The notes: a model not told the origin generated them from the sequence alone. DNA of 64,000 nt from Pseudomonadota bacterium (GCA_030549795.1 JAUQQO010000020.1:81033-145032), one strand, 5' to 3'. Positions 18,183 to 29,261 are shown, counted from the first letter of the stretch. Numbers and translations are program-made.

Positions 18183-18653
18183 GGCCGGTCGCTCCAGGCT
18201 ATAGGCGCTTGCTCGATAGCGGTCGGCTCGAACCCCCGCAAGCACCCCGTATGCGCCCGTATCGAGCGCAAAGCGGCCAGCTGCGCGCGGTGGGGTTCAC
18301 GGTGCCGTTTCGCGCCGGGCAAAGTAAGCATACCGGTCCTCCAGCAGGGGGCAATCAGTAGTGTGGCTGATTACTTTTTTTGGAATTTATAAAAGCAATC
18401 GCGTCCACCTCTGAGCCGAGGGGAATTCATTCCGTGTGGTCTTCTCGTGTGAAGAAAGCGTGGCCGAACAATACGCCGAGAGGACCGGCCTACCTTCCCG
18501 GGATAACGCGCGTGACAGCGGGCGCGGCTGTGCGCGAGTACCCTTCACCCTTTGGTCGTCCACCTCCATTCGCACGATCGCGCCGCAAAACGCGGCAAGA
18601 CCCGATCGCCGCTTTGCGAGTCTGCAGTAACGCCTCGCCGACAACGGAATCGC
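18183..18653. other. 471-bp spacer between purS and purQ, no convincing gene
   Basis: Frames of 60-85 codons exist on both strands but their translations are Arg/Ser-rich and lack domain character, so I call no gene. A locally AT-rich island (about 18371-18400), unlike the surrounding GC-rich DNA, holds a T7 run and a TATAAA-like stretch that could serve as a -10 box for purQ on the minus strand. A hairpin-plus-T-run is listed separately. In most alphaproteobacteria purS and purQ are close together, so a leader, attenuator or small RNA is possible here. Confidence 0.5.
18353..18381 (+). terminator. Terminator-like hairpin with T7 run, plus strand
   Basis: AATCAG (18353-18358) and CTGATT (18367-18372) form a 6-bp AT-rich stem with an 8-nt loop, followed by AC and seven T (18375-18381). 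The orientation would end a plus-strand transcript, yet the flanking purS and purQ genes are on the minus strand. On the minus strand the same bases would be a weak hairpin in the purQ leader. The stem has only two G:C pairs, so it is weak. Confidence 0.35.
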
Positions 18654-18896
18654 TCAATCGAGCAACTCGATCTGATAGCGCTCGATCACCGGATTGGCGA
18701 GGAGCTGCTCGCACATCGCTTGCACGCGAGCGAGCGCGTGAGCTCGATCGGAACTGTCGAGCTCGAGCTCGATGCGCTTTTCACGGCGAACAGCGCGCAC
18801 CTCATCAAAACCCAGTTCACGCAAGGCGCGGCCGATCGCAACCGCCTCGGGATCGAGCACACCTTCCTTGAACCGGATCGTGACGATCACCCGCAT
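18654..18896 (-). CDS. purS: Phosphoribosylformylglycinamidine synthase subunit PurS
   Basis: An 80-residue PurS, a small dimeric protein that docks PurQ on PurL and channels ammonia. It opens MRVIVTIRFKEGVLDPEA and has the ALRELGFDEVRAVRREKRIELEL core and an ANPVIERYQIEL C-terminus, all typical of the family. It sits upstream of purQ and purL on the same strand. The divergent gap of about 180 bp to the next start contains the promoter regions of purS and of the large GGDEF protein gene. Confidence 0.97.
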   Translation of the reverse strand: MRVIVTIRFKEGVLDPEAVAIGRALRELGFDEVRAVRREKRIELELDSSDRAHALARVQAMCEQLLANPVIERYQIELLD

Positions 18897-19025
18897 TGCC
18901 GATCCCCCACACAGCGAGGAAGGTTAGTCGTTGCCCGGGACAAGGCGACCGCGCCCCGCGGCGCAACCTATGAGGAGCAGTTGCACGGACAAGGCGTCCT
19001 GTTAAGAGGTCGGTAATTGAAAACT

Positions 19026-19038
19026 GCTCTTATAGAGC
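19026..19038. repeat. Small inverted repeat in the leader of the GGDEF gene
   Basis: GCTCT-TAT-AGAGC is a perfect 5-bp inverted repeat about 40 bp upstream of the ATG at 19077, in an AT-richer stretch between purS and the PAS/GGDEF gene. It could be an operator half-site pair or part of a promoter. If translation starts at TTG 19017 it would lie inside the coding region. Confidence 0.25.
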
Positions 19039-19076
19039 GGCGACGGCGGAAGCGGGGGCTAAGCGGCGAGTACGGA

Positions 19077-22000
19077 ATGGCGAGAGCGGGAAGCGGAGAC
19101 TTCGGCGCGCGCGACGGCGAGAGGACAAGCGAACGCGACGGCCTGCAGAGGATCGTGCGCCTTCTGTGCCGCGTTCTGGGCGTACCGGTCGCGGCGGTGA
19201 CCATGGTCGACGGCGATCGGTTGCGGGTGGTGGCGAGCATCGGCTGTCCCTTCGAGGAGTTGCCGCGCCATGGCTCATTGCCCGGTTGCACGCTGGATGT
19301 CGGGTTGCTGGAGGTCGTCCCCGACCTGCTCGCTGCCGGCCTGGCAGTTCCGGTACCCGTGATCGACGGGCGGTCCATTCGTTTCTATGCCGGAATCGCG
19401 ATCCGCGATCCCGACGGTCGGCTCGCAGGCACGCTCTGCGCGGCGGATTTCGTTCCGCGTCGGCTGGACGAGGAGGCCGCGCAACTGTTGCAGGCGCTCG
19501 CCGATCTCGCCGGTGACCAGCTGCGTCTCGTGCGCGAGGCGGAAGAGCATCGTCGCGCGGCTGAGGCCCTCGCGCGCAGCGAGCGCAGGTTCGAAGATTT
19601 CGCCGAGATCGCCTCCGACTGGTTCTGGGAGATGGACGCCGAGCTGCGCTTCTCCTGGCTTTCGGAGTCGGTGCGGGCCCGATTCGGCATCCCGCCCGAA
19701 TGGCATTACGGCAAAACGCGGCTCGAGATCGCAGCAACAGAATCAGATCGCGTCGTGGCCCGCCAGATCCAGGAGCTCATGGAGCGCCGGGAACCGTTCC
19801 GCGACGTCGAATATTGCCGACGGGGCCCGACGGGCGATCACTGGCTGCGCATCTCGGGCAAACCGATCTTCGACGATAGCGGACGCTTTCTCGGCTATCG
19901 CGGCACGGGACGCGACATCACCGAGCTCAAACGCGTCGAAGCCGAGCGCCGCGAGGCTGTCGCGCGCTATCAGACCCTGGTCGAGCTCTGTCCTCTTGGG
20001 CTGTTCGTGCATCGCGACGGTGTGGTGACCTATGCCAACCGCGCCGCGGCGGAGATCTTGGGAGTCGGCTCTCCCGCTGCGCTCGTGGGAAGAAACGCCC
20101 TCGACTTCATCGCCCCGCCCCATCGCGACACGATCAGGGCGCGTATCCGACAGCTACTGAAGCGAGGCGGTAAGACACCTCCGATCGAAATCGAAGTGCA
20201 GCGCGCCGAGGGCACGACGGTGATCGTCGAGAGCATGGGCGCGCGCATCACCGACGGCGGTCATCCGGCGATCCAGGTCGTTTTCCGCGACATTTCCGAG
20301 CGCAAGCGGCTCGAGCGCGAGCTCCGCGCCGCGGAAGAGCGGTACCGGACCCTGTTCGAGCTCTCTCCAGACGGGATCTTTGTCAAGGACGCCCAGCACC
20401 GAATCCTTTTCGCAAACCGTGCCGCCGCCGAGCTCTTTGGTGTTGGCAGTCCAGAAGTGCTCGTCGGCATGCCGAGCATCGCATTCTTCCCCCCCGAAGA
20501 TCGCGTCCGCGCTGAGGAGCGGACGCGCCGGCTCCTCGCCGGAGAGCGCTCGGTGCCGCCCACCGAGCTGCGGATCCTGCGCGCCGATGGCACTCTTCGC
20601 TATGTTGAAGCAGCTGCCTGCCGGTTCGAGGAAAAGGGTGAGGTGCGCATCCTCGTCGTTCAGCGCGACATCACGGAGCGCAAACTCGCCGAGGCGGCGC
20701 GTCAGGAAGCCGAAGCGCGGTACCGCACGCTCGTCGAGCTCAGCCCCGACGCGCTCTTGGTGATGCAGGATGGTGTTTACATTTATGCCAATCAGCGGGC
20801 AGTAGAGCTTTTCAGTGCCAAAAGCGCCCATCAGTTCATTGGCTTGCGACCGCGTGACCTCTACGTTGAGGAATTTGCACCGTTCATTGAAGCGCGCGTC
20901 GAGCAGCTCAGTCGCGAAGGGGGAACCGTACCGCCGCTCGAGGCGCGCATCCGGCGCTTCGATGGCGAAGTCCGCGATATCGAGACCAAAGGTGCGGCGA
21001 TCCTGTTGGACGGTAAGCCGGCCATCCAAGTGGCGATGCGCGACATCTCCGAGCGCAAACGGGCCGAGCGTGCGCGCCGTGAAGCCGAAACACTCTATCG
21101 GGCGCTCGTCGAGCGCAATCCCGAGCCGGTTATCCTCGTTGCCGACGGCCGCTTCGTGTACGCGAACGAATCAGCGGCGCGCCTGTTCGGATTGAGTGCA
21201 CCTGAGGATTTGCGCGGGCGATCGATCTACGATTTTATCGCCCCCGAACACCACCAACTCATTCGGCATCGGCACGCGCTTCCGCTCGAGGAAGGGCAAG
21301 TCCTGCCTCCGGTTGATCTCACCATCGTGCGTGCGGACGGCGAGCGGCGCGCGATCGAGGCCACGGGCACCCTCGTCGTGCGCGAGGGCCGGCACATGCT
21401 GTTGGGCGTCCTGCGCGACGTGACCGAGCGCAAGCACGCCGAACAGGCTCTTAAGGAAGCCGAAGAGCGCTACCGCAAGCTCGTCGAGCTCGCGCCGGTC
21501 GGCATTCTCGTTTACCGCGATGGGGCCTATCGCCTCGCCAACCGGGCGGCGGCGAAAATCTTGGGTGCCGAAGAACCCTCCCGTCTGCTCGGGATCGATC
21601 CTTTTGATCTGATCACCGACCCTTATCGCGAGCTCATTCGCGAACGGGCGAGGCGGCTCTTGCAGCATGGAGGTGGCGCACCTCCGATCGAGATCGAAAT
21701 GCGTCGGCTCGACGGCGGGGTGGTCGCGGTGGAAACCGTAAGCGCTGCCATCCAAGATGCCGGAAAGCCGGCGGTGCAGATCGCGATGCGCGACGTCACC
21801 GAGGCGCGGCGCGCCCGGCGAGCGCTTGAGGAGGCGGAGGCGCGCTGGCGTGGGCTCGTCGAACTGAGCCCTGATGCTGTTGTGTTAATCCGCAACGGTC
21901 GCTATGTGTTTGTCAATAAGCGTGCTCTTGAGCTCTTTGGAGCGCTCTCATCTGAGGAAATACTCGGACGTACCCCGTTCGATTTCTTTCTTGAAGAGCA

Positions 22001-23582
22001 TTGGCCTGTCATCGAAGAGCGGATTCGTCAATTAAACGAACACGGTGGATTTGTGCCACCGATCGAGTTTCGCCTGCGTCGCCTCGATGGTAGGATTATC
22101 GACGTCGAATCGGCGGGGGCTGCAATACCGGATGGCGAACACCCGACGATCTTGACTGTGTTGCGCGACATCAGCCAGCGCAAGGCACTCGAAGCGGAAC
22201 TCTGGCGTCGCGCGCACTACGATTCCCTGACCGGTTTGCCGAACCGCTCGCTCTTCTTCGATCGCCTCGACCAGATTCTCGCTCGTTCCGAACGCGAGCA
22301 GCGCCAAGGCGCGCTCGTGCTGCTCGATCTCGACGGGTTCAAACCGATCAACGACGCGCACGGTCATGACGCTGGGGACGCACTTCTGCGCGCCGTCGCG
22401 CGCCGATTGCAGCGCGTGGTCCGCCGCTCCGACACGGTGGCGCGCTTGGGCGGCGACGAGTTCGCGATGCTGCTCTATCCGGTGCCCGACGAGGCGACTG
22501 TCGCAGCGATCGCTGAGCGCATCGTCCACGCCTTGACCGCCCCGGTGTGGTACGAAGGTCGCGCGCTCAAAGTCGGCGCGAGTCTCGGCGCGGCGTTTTT
22601 CCCAAGCGATGGCGCCGAACCGGAGATCCTTCTCAAACGCGCCGACCTCGCGCTCTATCGGGCCAAGGGACGCAGCGGCTCGGTGGTCTTTGCCCGCAAT
22701 CTCCTTCCCGCAAGCGAACCGGAAGGGATCCGGGTCCCCGCCAGCGTAGCCGAGTTTACGGATGCACTAAAACGCGGCGATCTCGAGCTCCTTTGGCAGC
22801 CGCGGGTCGAGATCGCGAGCGGTCGTCCTCGCCTGCTCGAGCTCGGCGTGCGGCTACGCCATCCGCGGCTCGGTTTCATCGAGGCGTGCGTGGCGGATTT
22901 GCTCGCGCGCGCGAACGAAGACGCAGCCGTTGTCGGATGTCTGATCGAGGTTATTGCCGAGGAGCTCGCACGCTGGCGCGCGCAAGGCCTCGACATAGAA
23001 CGAATCGCGATCAATTTGCCGCTGCGTTCACTCGCGCTCAAAGAAGGCCCGCAGGGTTTCTGCGCTCGTCTCACCCAAGCCGGGATCAAGCCGCACCAGA
23101 TGCTGCTCGAAATCGATGGGGCGCTCATCGAACGCGGGCTCGGCCTTTCTTACGAGCTGATCGTGGCTCTGGACGCTGCTGGTGTCGCCTTCGCACTCGA
23201 TCGGTTCGGGGGAGGGTCCTTAAGTCTGGTCGGTCTGCGCGACGGTCCGTTTCGCGCCGTCAACCTCGCACCAGAGCTAGTCGCCGCGCTGGCCGCAGGC
23301 GGCCCGCCAGCGCGCTTTGCCACCGCCGTGCTCGCCTTCCTGCACGAGCTCGGTGTCGAGCTCACTGCCCTTGGCGTGGAGACGGAAGCGCAACGAGCGG
23401 CGCTGTTGGCCGCCGGCTGCACGCTCGCTCAGGGCCCCTTGTGGGGAGCGCCGATGACGGCGGAGGAGATCGTCTCGTGGTGGCGCGGGTTAGACAACGC
23501 GCCTGCCGCCGGCCATGTGCCTTCCGGCGCGCTCTCGACGCCGACCGAGGCGACTGCCTCAGCGCAAAGACTTATTGAATAG
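19077..23582 (+). CDS. GAF-PAS(x7)-GGDEF-EAL signalling protein, likely diguanylate cyclase
   Basis: 1501 residues, no signal peptide or membrane helix seen, so probably cytoplasmic. Order: a GAF-like domain (about 15-150); PAS 1 (about 171-285); six PAS units whose repeat starts fall near residues 298, 423, 549, 674, 799 and 924, each ending in RDI/VTERK-type linkers; GGDEF (from DSLTGLPNR, about 1049); EAL-like (about 1235-1480). The cyclase motif LGGDEF is intact near residue 1125 and RRSD, five residues before it, fits the RxxD inhibitory site. In the EAL part, ELG replaces EAL, the DD pair reads DR, the Lys position is Asn and the late Glu (EGVET) is Leu, so phosphodiesterase activity is doubtful. 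A TTG at 19017 has a better Shine-Dalgarno sequence (GAGG, 7 nt) and would add 20 residues, but those codons have atypical AT-rich third bases. The 3' end overlaps purC by 11 bp. Confidence 0.93.
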   Translation: MARAGSGDFGARDGERTSERDGLQRIVRLLCRVLGVPVAAVTMVDGDRLRVVASIGCPFEELPRHGSLPGCTLDVGLLEVVPDLLAAGLAVPVPVIDGRSIRFYAGIAIRDPDGRLAGTLCAADFVPRRLDEEAAQLLQALADLAGDQLRLVREAEEHRRAAEALARSERRFEDFAEIASDWFWEMDAELRFSWLSESVRARFGIPPEWHYGKTRLEIAATESDRVVARQIQELMERREPFRDVEYCRRGPTGDHWLRISGKPIFDDSGRFLGYRGTGRDITELKRVEAERREAVARYQTLVELCPLGLFVHRDGVVTYANRAAAEILGVGSPAALVGRNALDFIAPPHRDTIRARIRQLLKRGGKTPPIEIEVQRAEGTTVIVESMGARITDGGHPAIQVVFRDISERKRLERELRAAEERYRTLFELSPDGIFVKDAQHRILFANRAAAELFGVGSPEVLVGMPSIAFFPPEDRVRAEERTRRLLAGERSVPPTELRILRADGTLRYVEAAACRFEEKGEVRILVVQRDITERKLAEAARQEAEARYRTLVELSPDALLVMQDGVYIYANQRAVELFSAKSAHQFIGLRPRDLYVEEFAPFIEARVEQLSREGGTVPPLEARIRRFDGEVRDIETKGAAILLDGKPAIQVAMRDISERKRAERARREAETLYRALVERNPEPVILVADGRFVYANESAARLFGLSAPEDLRGRSIYDFIAPEHHQLIRHRHALPLEEGQVLPPVDLTIVRADGERRAIEATGTLVVREGRHMLLGVLRDVTERKHAEQALKEAEERYRKLVELAPVGILVYRDGAYRLANRAAAKILGAEEPSRLLGIDPFDLITDPYRELIRERARRLLQHGGGAPPIEIEMRRLDGGVVAVETVSAAIQDAGKPAVQIAMRDVTEARRARRALEEAEARWRGLVELSPDAVVLIRNGRYVFVNKRALELFGALSSEEILGRTPFDFFLEEHWPVIEERIRQLNEHGGFVPPIEFRLRRLDGRIIDVESAGAAIPDGEHPTILTVLRDISQRKALEAELWRRAHYDSLTGLPNRSLFFDRLDQILARSEREQRQGALVLLDLDGFKPINDAHGHDAGDALLRAVARRLQRVVRRSDTVARLGGDEFAMLLYPVPDEATVAAIAERIVHALTAPVWYEGRALKVGASLGAAFFPSDGAEPEILLKRADLALYRAKGRSGSVVFARNLLPASEPEGIRVPASVAEFTDALKRGDLELLWQPRVEIASGRPRLLELGVRLRHPRLGFIEACVADLLARANEDAAVVGCLIEVIAEELARWRAQGLDIERIAINLPLRSLALKEGPQGFCARLTQAGIKPHQMLLEIDGALIERGLGLSYELIVALDAAGVAFALDRFGGGSLSLVGLRDGPFRAVNLAPELVAALAAGGPPARFATAVLAFLHELGVELTALGVETEAQRAALLAAGCTLAQGPLWGAPMTAEEIVSWWRGLDNAPAAGHVPSGALSTPTEATASAQRLIE

Positions 23583-24336
23583 TGTCCGGACCGCGCAGAT
23601 CGCGCGGACCAGCTTCTGGTAGGATCCCGAGCCGGCGGGCGATCTCGGCATAACCCTCCTGGACATTGCCGAGGTCGCGGCGGAAGCGGTCCTTGTCCAG
23701 CCGCTCGTTGGTTCGCGCGTCCCACAACCGCATATTATCTGGGCTCAGCTCGTCGGCCACGACGATGCGCATGTCCTCATCTTCCCACAGCCGGCCGAAT
23801 TCCAGCTTGAGGTCAATGAGGCGCAGACCGACACCGGTGAACAAGCCCAATAGAAAATCGTTGATACGCAACGAGAGGTTGAGAATCTCGTCGAGCTCTT
23901 GATAGGTCGCCCAACCGAAGGCGGTAATATGCTCTTCGGTGACCATCGGGTCGCCGAGTTGATCGTTCTTGTAATAATATTCGACGATGGAGCGCGGCAG
24001 TGGCGACCCTTCCTCGAGTCCGAAACGCTGCGCGAGACTGCCAGCGGCAGCGTTGCGCACCACTACTTCGAGGGGGATGATTTCGACTTCGCGGATGAGC
24101 TGCTCGCGCATGTTCAACCGGCGCAGGAAGTGCGTCGGGATGCCGATCTCCTGGAGCTTGAGCATCAAGAACTCGGAGATACGGTTGTTGAGCACGCCTT
24201 TGCCGGTGATGACCGCGTGCTTCTTGTTGTTGAACGCGGTCGCGTCGTCCTTGAAGTACTGGATGAGGGTTCCGGGCTCTGGACCCTCGTAGAGGATCTT
24301 GGCTTTGCCTTCGTACACCTGTCTGCGTCGGGCCAT
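23572..24336 (-). CDS. purC: SAICAR synthetase
   Basis: A 254-residue phosphoribosylaminoimidazole-succinocarboxamide synthase. It joins aspartate to CAIR using ATP in purine biosynthesis. Family blocks are [13 protein letters not shown] at the N-terminus, [28 protein letters not shown] and [13 protein letters not shown]. The ATG at 24336 begins [13 protein letters not shown], typical of the alphaproteobacterial protein. The stop lies 11 bp inside the convergent GGDEF gene. The same-strand membrane-protein gene ends 122 bp upstream of the start, so readthrough from the MoxR cassette is possible but a separate promoter is more likely. Confidence 0.98.
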   Translation of the reverse strand: MARRRQVYEGKAKILYEGPEPGTLIQYFKDDATAFNNKKHAVITGKGVLNNRISEFLMLKLQEIGIPTHFLRRLNMREQLIREVEIIPLEVVVRNAAAGSLAQRFGLEEGSPLPRSIVEYYYKNDQLGDPMVTEEHITAFGWATYQELDEILNLSLRINDFLLGLFTGVGLRLIDLKLEFGRLWEDEDMRIVVADELSPDNMRLWDARTNERLDKDRFRRDLGNVQEGYAEIARRLGILPEAGPRDLRGPDTIQ

Positions 24337-24458
24337 GACCGATCCGCCCCGTGCGCGCCTTCGACCACGGCGCCGCGCAACGCCTTCCGGCCGCCGCCGT
24401 CGTGGCCGGCCCACTCCCCATATAGGAAAGCTCGATCGAGGCGACAACGCGGACCGTT

Positions 24459-26519
24459 TCAGCCCCGGCCCTCCCGCCACCAGGCGCCCGCTGCGGCGAG
24501 AAGGAGGAGGGTGAGAACCACCCAGGCCGGCAAGAGCGGGGTGCGGCTGACACCGCTCACCGTATAGGCTTCGTTGGCGATTAGGCCGATCCAGCCGCGA
24601 CCTGCCGTGCGGCGGTCTTTGGCCACACGGCGAAGCTCAGGAACGCCGTCGCGGACCAGCCAAAGGACCGCCCCGCCCGTCGCCTCGGCGAGCGGCCGCA
24701 CGCGCGCATCCGTCGCTCGCAGTTCCGCGAGCTCGATCGGCGCCACCCCGCGCGGCATGGCATAGGCCGTGCGTTGGCCGTCGCTGATCCGATAGAGCCC
24801 GTCCTCTTCGGCTTCGAGACGGGCGCGGGCGATGCCGTCGGCATCGGGTGCGAGCTCGAGGCTCTGCTCACGGCCCGAGGGCGCTGTCACCGTCACCCGC
24901 ACCGGGCGCGGATCGAGCGAGCGGCGCAGGATCTCGATGCCATCCGGGCGCGATTCGGCACTGAGCGATTCTTCCTCGAGTTCGGGCTCCTTCATGAGCC
25001 AGTGAACCAGCCGCCGTAGGAGCTGCGCCTGCGGCCCGCCCCCTTCGAAGCCCCGCTGCCAAAGCCAATGGTGGTCGGAGAGCAGCTGGGCGACGCGACC
25101 CTCGCCGACGCGCTTGAGGAGGAGCAGCGGTCGGTCCCCCGCACCGGTCATGAGCACCGCAGCATCCGAGGGATCGACCTCGACCAGCCGCAGCCAGCGG
25201 CCCCAGCTCGGCTTTTCGGGGTCTGGGGCGAGGCCATGCGTCACCGGATGGCGACGGCCAAGGGGGGTGAGCATGGGTGCGAAAGGCTGCTCGATCACCT
25301 GACCGGAGGGTTTGCCCGGCAGTACGCGCGCAAGCGGCGTACGGTAGAGCCCGGTAGGAGTGGCGAATTCCGGCCCTGCAGCTTCGAGAAGCGCGCCCCC
25401 CTGCTCGACATAGCGGGCGACGTTCTCGAGATAGGGCAGCGGCAACAGGCCCCGGCGGTTGTAGCGGTCGAAGATGACGAGGTCGAACTCATGCAGCTTG
25501 ACCTCGAAGAGCTCGCGCGCCGGGAAGGCGATGAGCGCGAGCTCGCGGATGGGCGTGCCGTCCTGTTTCTCCGGTGGCCGCAGGATCGTGAAGTGGACGA
25601 GATCGACGGCAGCGTCGGCTTTGAGCAGATTGCGCCACACGCGCAGGCCCGGATAGGGCTGACCAGACACCAACAACACGCGCAGCCGGTCGCGCACGCC
25701 GTTGATCGTCACTGCGGTTCGGTTGTTGAGGGTGGCGATTTCGCCCGCGCGCGGGGCGACTTCGATCTCGAGCACGGTCCGGCCGGCACGGTCGAGGCTA
25801 AAGGGCAAGCTGCGCCGCTCACCGGGTCGAAGATCGAGCTCGGCCATCACCCGCCCCTCGCGCCGCACGACCACGCGCGCCGGCTCATCTGCCGCTGCCG
25901 GCAAATCGTCGAAGCCCAAGGTGAGCTGTTGCGGCTCGGCGACCATGGCGAAGCTGGGCACCTGCTCGATCACGAGCCGTCGGTCGATCTCATCGGGCCG
26001 TCCGGTTAAGAGTGCGTGCACCGGAGCGCCGATGGTCGAGACTGTCTTGGGATCCGCGGGCAGATCATGGAGGATGCCATCGCTTACCAGGATAACGGCA
26101 GCGAGCCGCGCGCGGTCGACTTGTCCCAAGGCTTCGGAAAGCGGGCGCAAGAACAATGTTCCTTCCGCTGAGCCGGAAAGCTCGATCTCCTTGACCTCGA
26201 TGCCCTTGATCTTGGCGAGCTGTTCGCGCAGGGCCGAGGTGGCGCGCTCGAGTTCGCGCGGCCGCTCGCCCAAGCGCTGGCTCGGCGAGCGATCGAGCGC
26301 CAGGACAACAACGTCATTCAGCGGTTGACGTTCCTCCCGCCGCAGGACCGGATTGGCAAGAGCGAGCACAAGAAGGGTGAGCAAAGCAAGGCGCAGCCAG
26401 GCACCGCGCGCACGCCGCACGATGCCAAAGCTCGCAAGCAGGAGTGCGATGGCCGCGAGCGCAGCGAGTACCGGCCAGGGAAGGTGCGGTTCGAAGACCA
26501 GGCTCAGGCTCGATGTCAC
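24459..26519 (-). CDS. Membrane protein of a MoxR/DUF58 cassette
   Basis: 686 residues. Two N-terminal membrane helices ([18 protein letters not shown] and [18 protein letters not shown]) are followed by a large periplasmic part and a single C-terminal helix ([18 protein letters not shown]). The section [17 protein letters not shown] resembles a von Willebrand A-like strand but the MIDAS DxSxS is not complete (DRSPSQ). The middle resembles a class I glutamine-amidotransferase-like fold as found in such cassettes ([47 protein letters not shown]). Its role is unknown. It lies 16 bp after the DUF4159 gene and is clearly part of that operon. Confidence 0.8.
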   Translation of the reverse strand: MTSSLSLVFEPHLPWPVLAALAAIALLLASFGIVRRARGAWLRLALLTLLVLALANPVLRREERQPLNDVVVLALDRSPSQRLGERPRELERATSALREQLAKIKGIEVKEIELSGSAEGTLFLRPLSEALGQVDRARLAAVILVSDGILHDLPADPKTVSTIGAPVHALLTGRPDEIDRRLVIEQVPSFAMVAEPQQLTLGFDDLPAAADEPARVVVRREGRVMAELDLRPGERRSLPFSLDRAGRTVLEIEVAPRAGEIATLNNRTAVTINGVRDRLRVLLVSGQPYPGLRVWRNLLKADAAVDLVHFTILRPPEKQDGTPIRELALIAFPARELFEVKLHEFDLVIFDRYNRRGLLPLPYLENVARYVEQGGALLEAAGPEFATPTGLYRTPLARVLPGKPSGQVIEQPFAPMLTPLGRRHPVTHGLAPDPEKPSWGRWLRLVEVDPSDAAVLMTGAGDRPLLLLKRVGEGRVAQLLSDHHWLWQRGFEGGGPQAQLLRRLVHWLMKEPELEEESLSAESRPDGIEILRRSLDPRPVRVTVTAPSGREQSLELAPDADGIARARLEAEEDGLYRISDGQRTAYAMPRGVAPIELAELRATDARVRPLAEATGGAVLWLVRDGVPELRRVAKDRRTAGRGWIGLIANEAYTVSGVSRTPLLPAWVVLTLLLLAAAGAWWREGRG

Positions 26520-26535
26520 CGGACCATCCCCTCGC

Positions 26536-29259
26536 TCATTGCCCGAGCCGCTCGAGAAGCGCCGGGACGTGGACCTGATCGGTCTTGTAGTTGCCGGTCA
26601 AGGCATACATCACGAGGTTGATCCCAAAGCGGCGGGCCATCTCCCGCTGCAGCTCTCCCCCCGGCACCACCGAGAAGAGGGTCCGGCCCCACTCGTCTTC
26701 GGCCCAAGCGGCGGTCCAGTCGTTGGCACCGATGACCAAGCTCGAAACGCCGTCGTTGATCAGGGGCGAGACTTGGTCGACCCACAAGGGTTGTCCCGTG
26801 AAGCGGCCCGGAAAGTCCTGCAGGAGGTAGAAGGTCCGGGTGAGCACATGGTCGGGCGACACCCGCACGAGCGGCGGCAGATCGAGCCCGGCCAACAGCT
26901 GGGCGAGACGGCGCTCGCCGGGACCACCGCCCTCTTGACCCGGCAGCAGAACCGCCGCGTCGCGGGTATCGATGAAGATCATCCCGCCCGATTCGAGGAA
27001 CTGCTGGATTCGCTTGAGCGCGTCGCTCGAGAGATCGCGGTGATCGGGGGTGACGACCCAGAAGATGAGGGGGAACAGCGCGAGCTCGTCGCGGGCCGGA
27101 TCGACCGGCACGGGATCGCCGACCTCTACGCTCGTTCGCTCTGCGAGCACCCGTCCAAGGCCGCGCAGGCCGGCTTCCGTGACCCGGTCGACGTCCGGGC
27201 GGCCGGTGAGCATGTAGGCGAGTCTCGTTTCGTACGCCGGCGCGAAGCGCGGGTCACCCTGTGCGAGCGCAGGGAAGGCGAAGAGAAGGACCACCGCGGG
27301 CATCACGCGTGCGAGGACAGCTCGCGGCAGCAGGCCACGCAGCGCCCAGCCGATGACGAGATCGATGAGCGCGAGCAAAAGCGCTGCGAGCAACAGCCAC
27401 GGTGCGAGGTCGACTTCGCGGGCGCGGCCGTAGGCGCGCACACTCGAGGCGTACTCGGCAAGCGGCAGGGGCAAAAGGTCGCGCACGGCGGATTGGAGAT
27501 TGAGAGCTGCGCGCGCTGTCTCGCCGCGATCGGCGCCGACCGGAATCCAAAGACCAGCCGGATGGCGCGGGCCGACTTCCGCAGAAGCGAGCGCATCGGC
27601 CTCAACAGGCAGGATATCGGGGCGCGGCTCGGTGAGCGTGCCTTCGGCCGTAAGCGCCCGGTCGAGCTCGAACAGACCGCGGCGGGGCATGCCGGCACCG
27701 GGGGCAAGCGCGAGCGTACGGCGCAGCATCTCGACGAACAAACCGGAAAGCGGCAGGTTCGTCCAAGCCGTGTTGGCGGTGGTGTGGACGAGCACGAGCC
27801 AACCTTGACCCAGCCGCCGTCCGGTGACGATCGGCGTGCCGTCTTCGAGTTGGGCTAAGGTCGCCGCGGCCAGATGCGGCCCCGGTTCGGCCAAGATCTG
27901 GCGGCGGACGACGGTTTCGCGGGTGGGAACGAGACCGGCGAACGGGCTTTCAGGCGGAAACGGCGCAAGGGGCAAAGGTTCCGACCAGGAAAGCGCCCCA
28001 CCCAGCTCGCGGTCGCCGGCGCGCAGCGGCACCGGCAGAAGGGTATCGCCACCAGCGGCAAGACGCGGCCCGGCAAAGCGCAACAGCACGCCGCCCTTTT
28101 CGATCCAGCGAGCCAGCATCGCGCGCTCCTCATCCGGCAATTTCCCGACATCGGGTAGCACGATCATCGAGGGATCGCCGGCAACGAGCTCGGCGAGCGG
28201 GCCGCGGCGCACTTCTGCAAAGGGCAACAGAGCGCGCTCGAGGAAATAGACCTCGGAGAGAAGGGGTTGGTCCACGCCACCAAAGGGGCTGCCGACGATC
28301 CCCACGCTGCGCCGACGCCAGCGCTCGTCGAGCAACACAACTCCGCCGATACCAGCACCCGGGATCTCGAGCCGCGCCACCCGGTTGCGCAGATCCGGTG
28401 GAAGCGCGAGCTGCACGCTCGCGCGCCGTTCGCCTTCTGGGAAGACGAACTCGGTGGCGGCGAGGATCTCCCCTTCCGGACCGAGCGCTCGAACTGCACG
28501 TCGCTCGATCGCACCGCCTACGGCGCGCAGCGCGGCAAGCGCAAAGCCGTCGGCGGTGAGCTCGGGCGGCAGGAGCAGAAGCGCGGTGCGATCGGGCGGA
28601 TCGGCATAGACGACGAGCGGGCCGAGGTTGCGCAGCGTTTGGGCGAGCGCGCGGGCTTGGGCGCGGTCGTCCTCGCTGCGCGCGAGGCCGTCGGTGAGCC
28701 AGACGCTGGTGGTCGGCTGACCCTCGAGGCGGGCGAGGGCAGCGCGGGCGGCTGCGCGATCGACCGGCCAGGGACGCGGGCGCAACCCCTCGAGGCCCTT
28801 GAGGAACTCGGCAGGGAGACCAGCCTCGAGGACCACCCCGCGCTCCTCGGAAGCGGTGCGGAGCACGAACACGCTGCGTCCCTCGCGATCGGCCTGCTCG
28901 AACAGGCCTTCGAGGGTGCGCTGCCGCTCGCGCCAGCCGGGTGCGCTCGCCCAGCCGTCGTCGAGGACCACAAGGAGCGCTCCGGAACCGGGAAGTTGCG
29001 GGGCGGGCTGCAGGACCGGTCCGGCGAGGGCGAGGATGAGCAAGGTGGCGATCGCAAGCCGCAGCAAGAGCAACCACAGCGGCGTACGGGCCGGGGTCTC
29101 CTCCCGCCGCTCGAGCCGCAAGAGGATGCGCAAAGGCGGAAAGAGAGCCCGACGAGGCGCGGGCGGGGTGACCCGCAGCAACAACCAGATCGCCGGCAGA
29201 AGCGCGAGTGCACCCAATAACAGCGGTTGGGTGAAGGCGAACAGACCGAGATCGAGCAT
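26536..29259 (-). CDS. BatA-domain and DUF4159 membrane protein
   Basis: 907 residues. The N-terminus is a BatA-type segment (two helices around PLLLGALALLPAIWLLLRVTPPAPRRALFPPL and [21 protein letters not shown]). A VWA-like region follows (ALLVVLDDGWASAP, MIDAS not canonical). Near residue 645 two helices precede a C-terminal DUF4159 domain with FPLIFWVVTPDHRDLSSDALKRIQQFLESGGMIFIDTRD. Such proteins occur downstream of MoxR and DUF58 in alphaproteobacteria and are thought to act in envelope or periplasmic protein maturation; the substrate is not known. The stop of the preceding DUF58 gene is 2 bp away, indicating tight coupling. Confidence 0.87.
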   Translation of the reverse strand: MLDLGLFAFTQPLLLGALALLPAIWLLLRVTPPAPRRALFPPLRILLRLERREETPARTPLWLLLLRLAIATLLILALAGPVLQPAPQLPGSGALLVVLDDGWASAPGWRERQRTLEGLFEQADREGRSVFVLRTASEERGVVLEAGLPAEFLKGLEGLRPRPWPVDRAAARAALARLEGQPTTSVWLTDGLARSEDDRAQARALAQTLRNLGPLVVYADPPDRTALLLLPPELTADGFALAALRAVGGAIERRAVRALGPEGEILAATEFVFPEGERRASVQLALPPDLRNRVARLEIPGAGIGGVVLLDERWRRRSVGIVGSPFGGVDQPLLSEVYFLERALLPFAEVRRGPLAELVAGDPSMIVLPDVGKLPDEERAMLARWIEKGGVLLRFAGPRLAAGGDTLLPVPLRAGDRELGGALSWSEPLPLAPFPPESPFAGLVPTRETVVRRQILAEPGPHLAAATLAQLEDGTPIVTGRRLGQGWLVLVHTTANTAWTNLPLSGLFVEMLRRTLALAPGAGMPRRGLFELDRALTAEGTLTEPRPDILPVEADALASAEVGPRHPAGLWIPVGADRGETARAALNLQSAVRDLLPLPLAEYASSVRAYGRAREVDLAPWLLLAALLLALIDLVIGWALRGLLPRAVLARVMPAVVLLFAFPALAQGDPRFAPAYETRLAYMLTGRPDVDRVTEAGLRGLGRVLAERTSVEVGDPVPVDPARDELALFPLIFWVVTPDHRDLSSDALKRIQQFLESGGMIFIDTRDAAVLLPGQEGGGPGERRLAQLLAGLDLPPLVRVSPDHVLTRTFYLLQDFPGRFTGQPLWVDQVSPLINDGVSSLVIGANDWTAAWAEDEWGRTLFSVVPGGELQREMARRFGINLVMYALTGNYKTDQVHVPALLERLGQ

Positions 29260-29261
29260 GA

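Noticed and set aside
19968..22220. 375-bp repeats taken as a CRISPR array or satellite DNA
   Set aside because: They encode PAS domains in one frame and have no short identical repeats with unique spacers.
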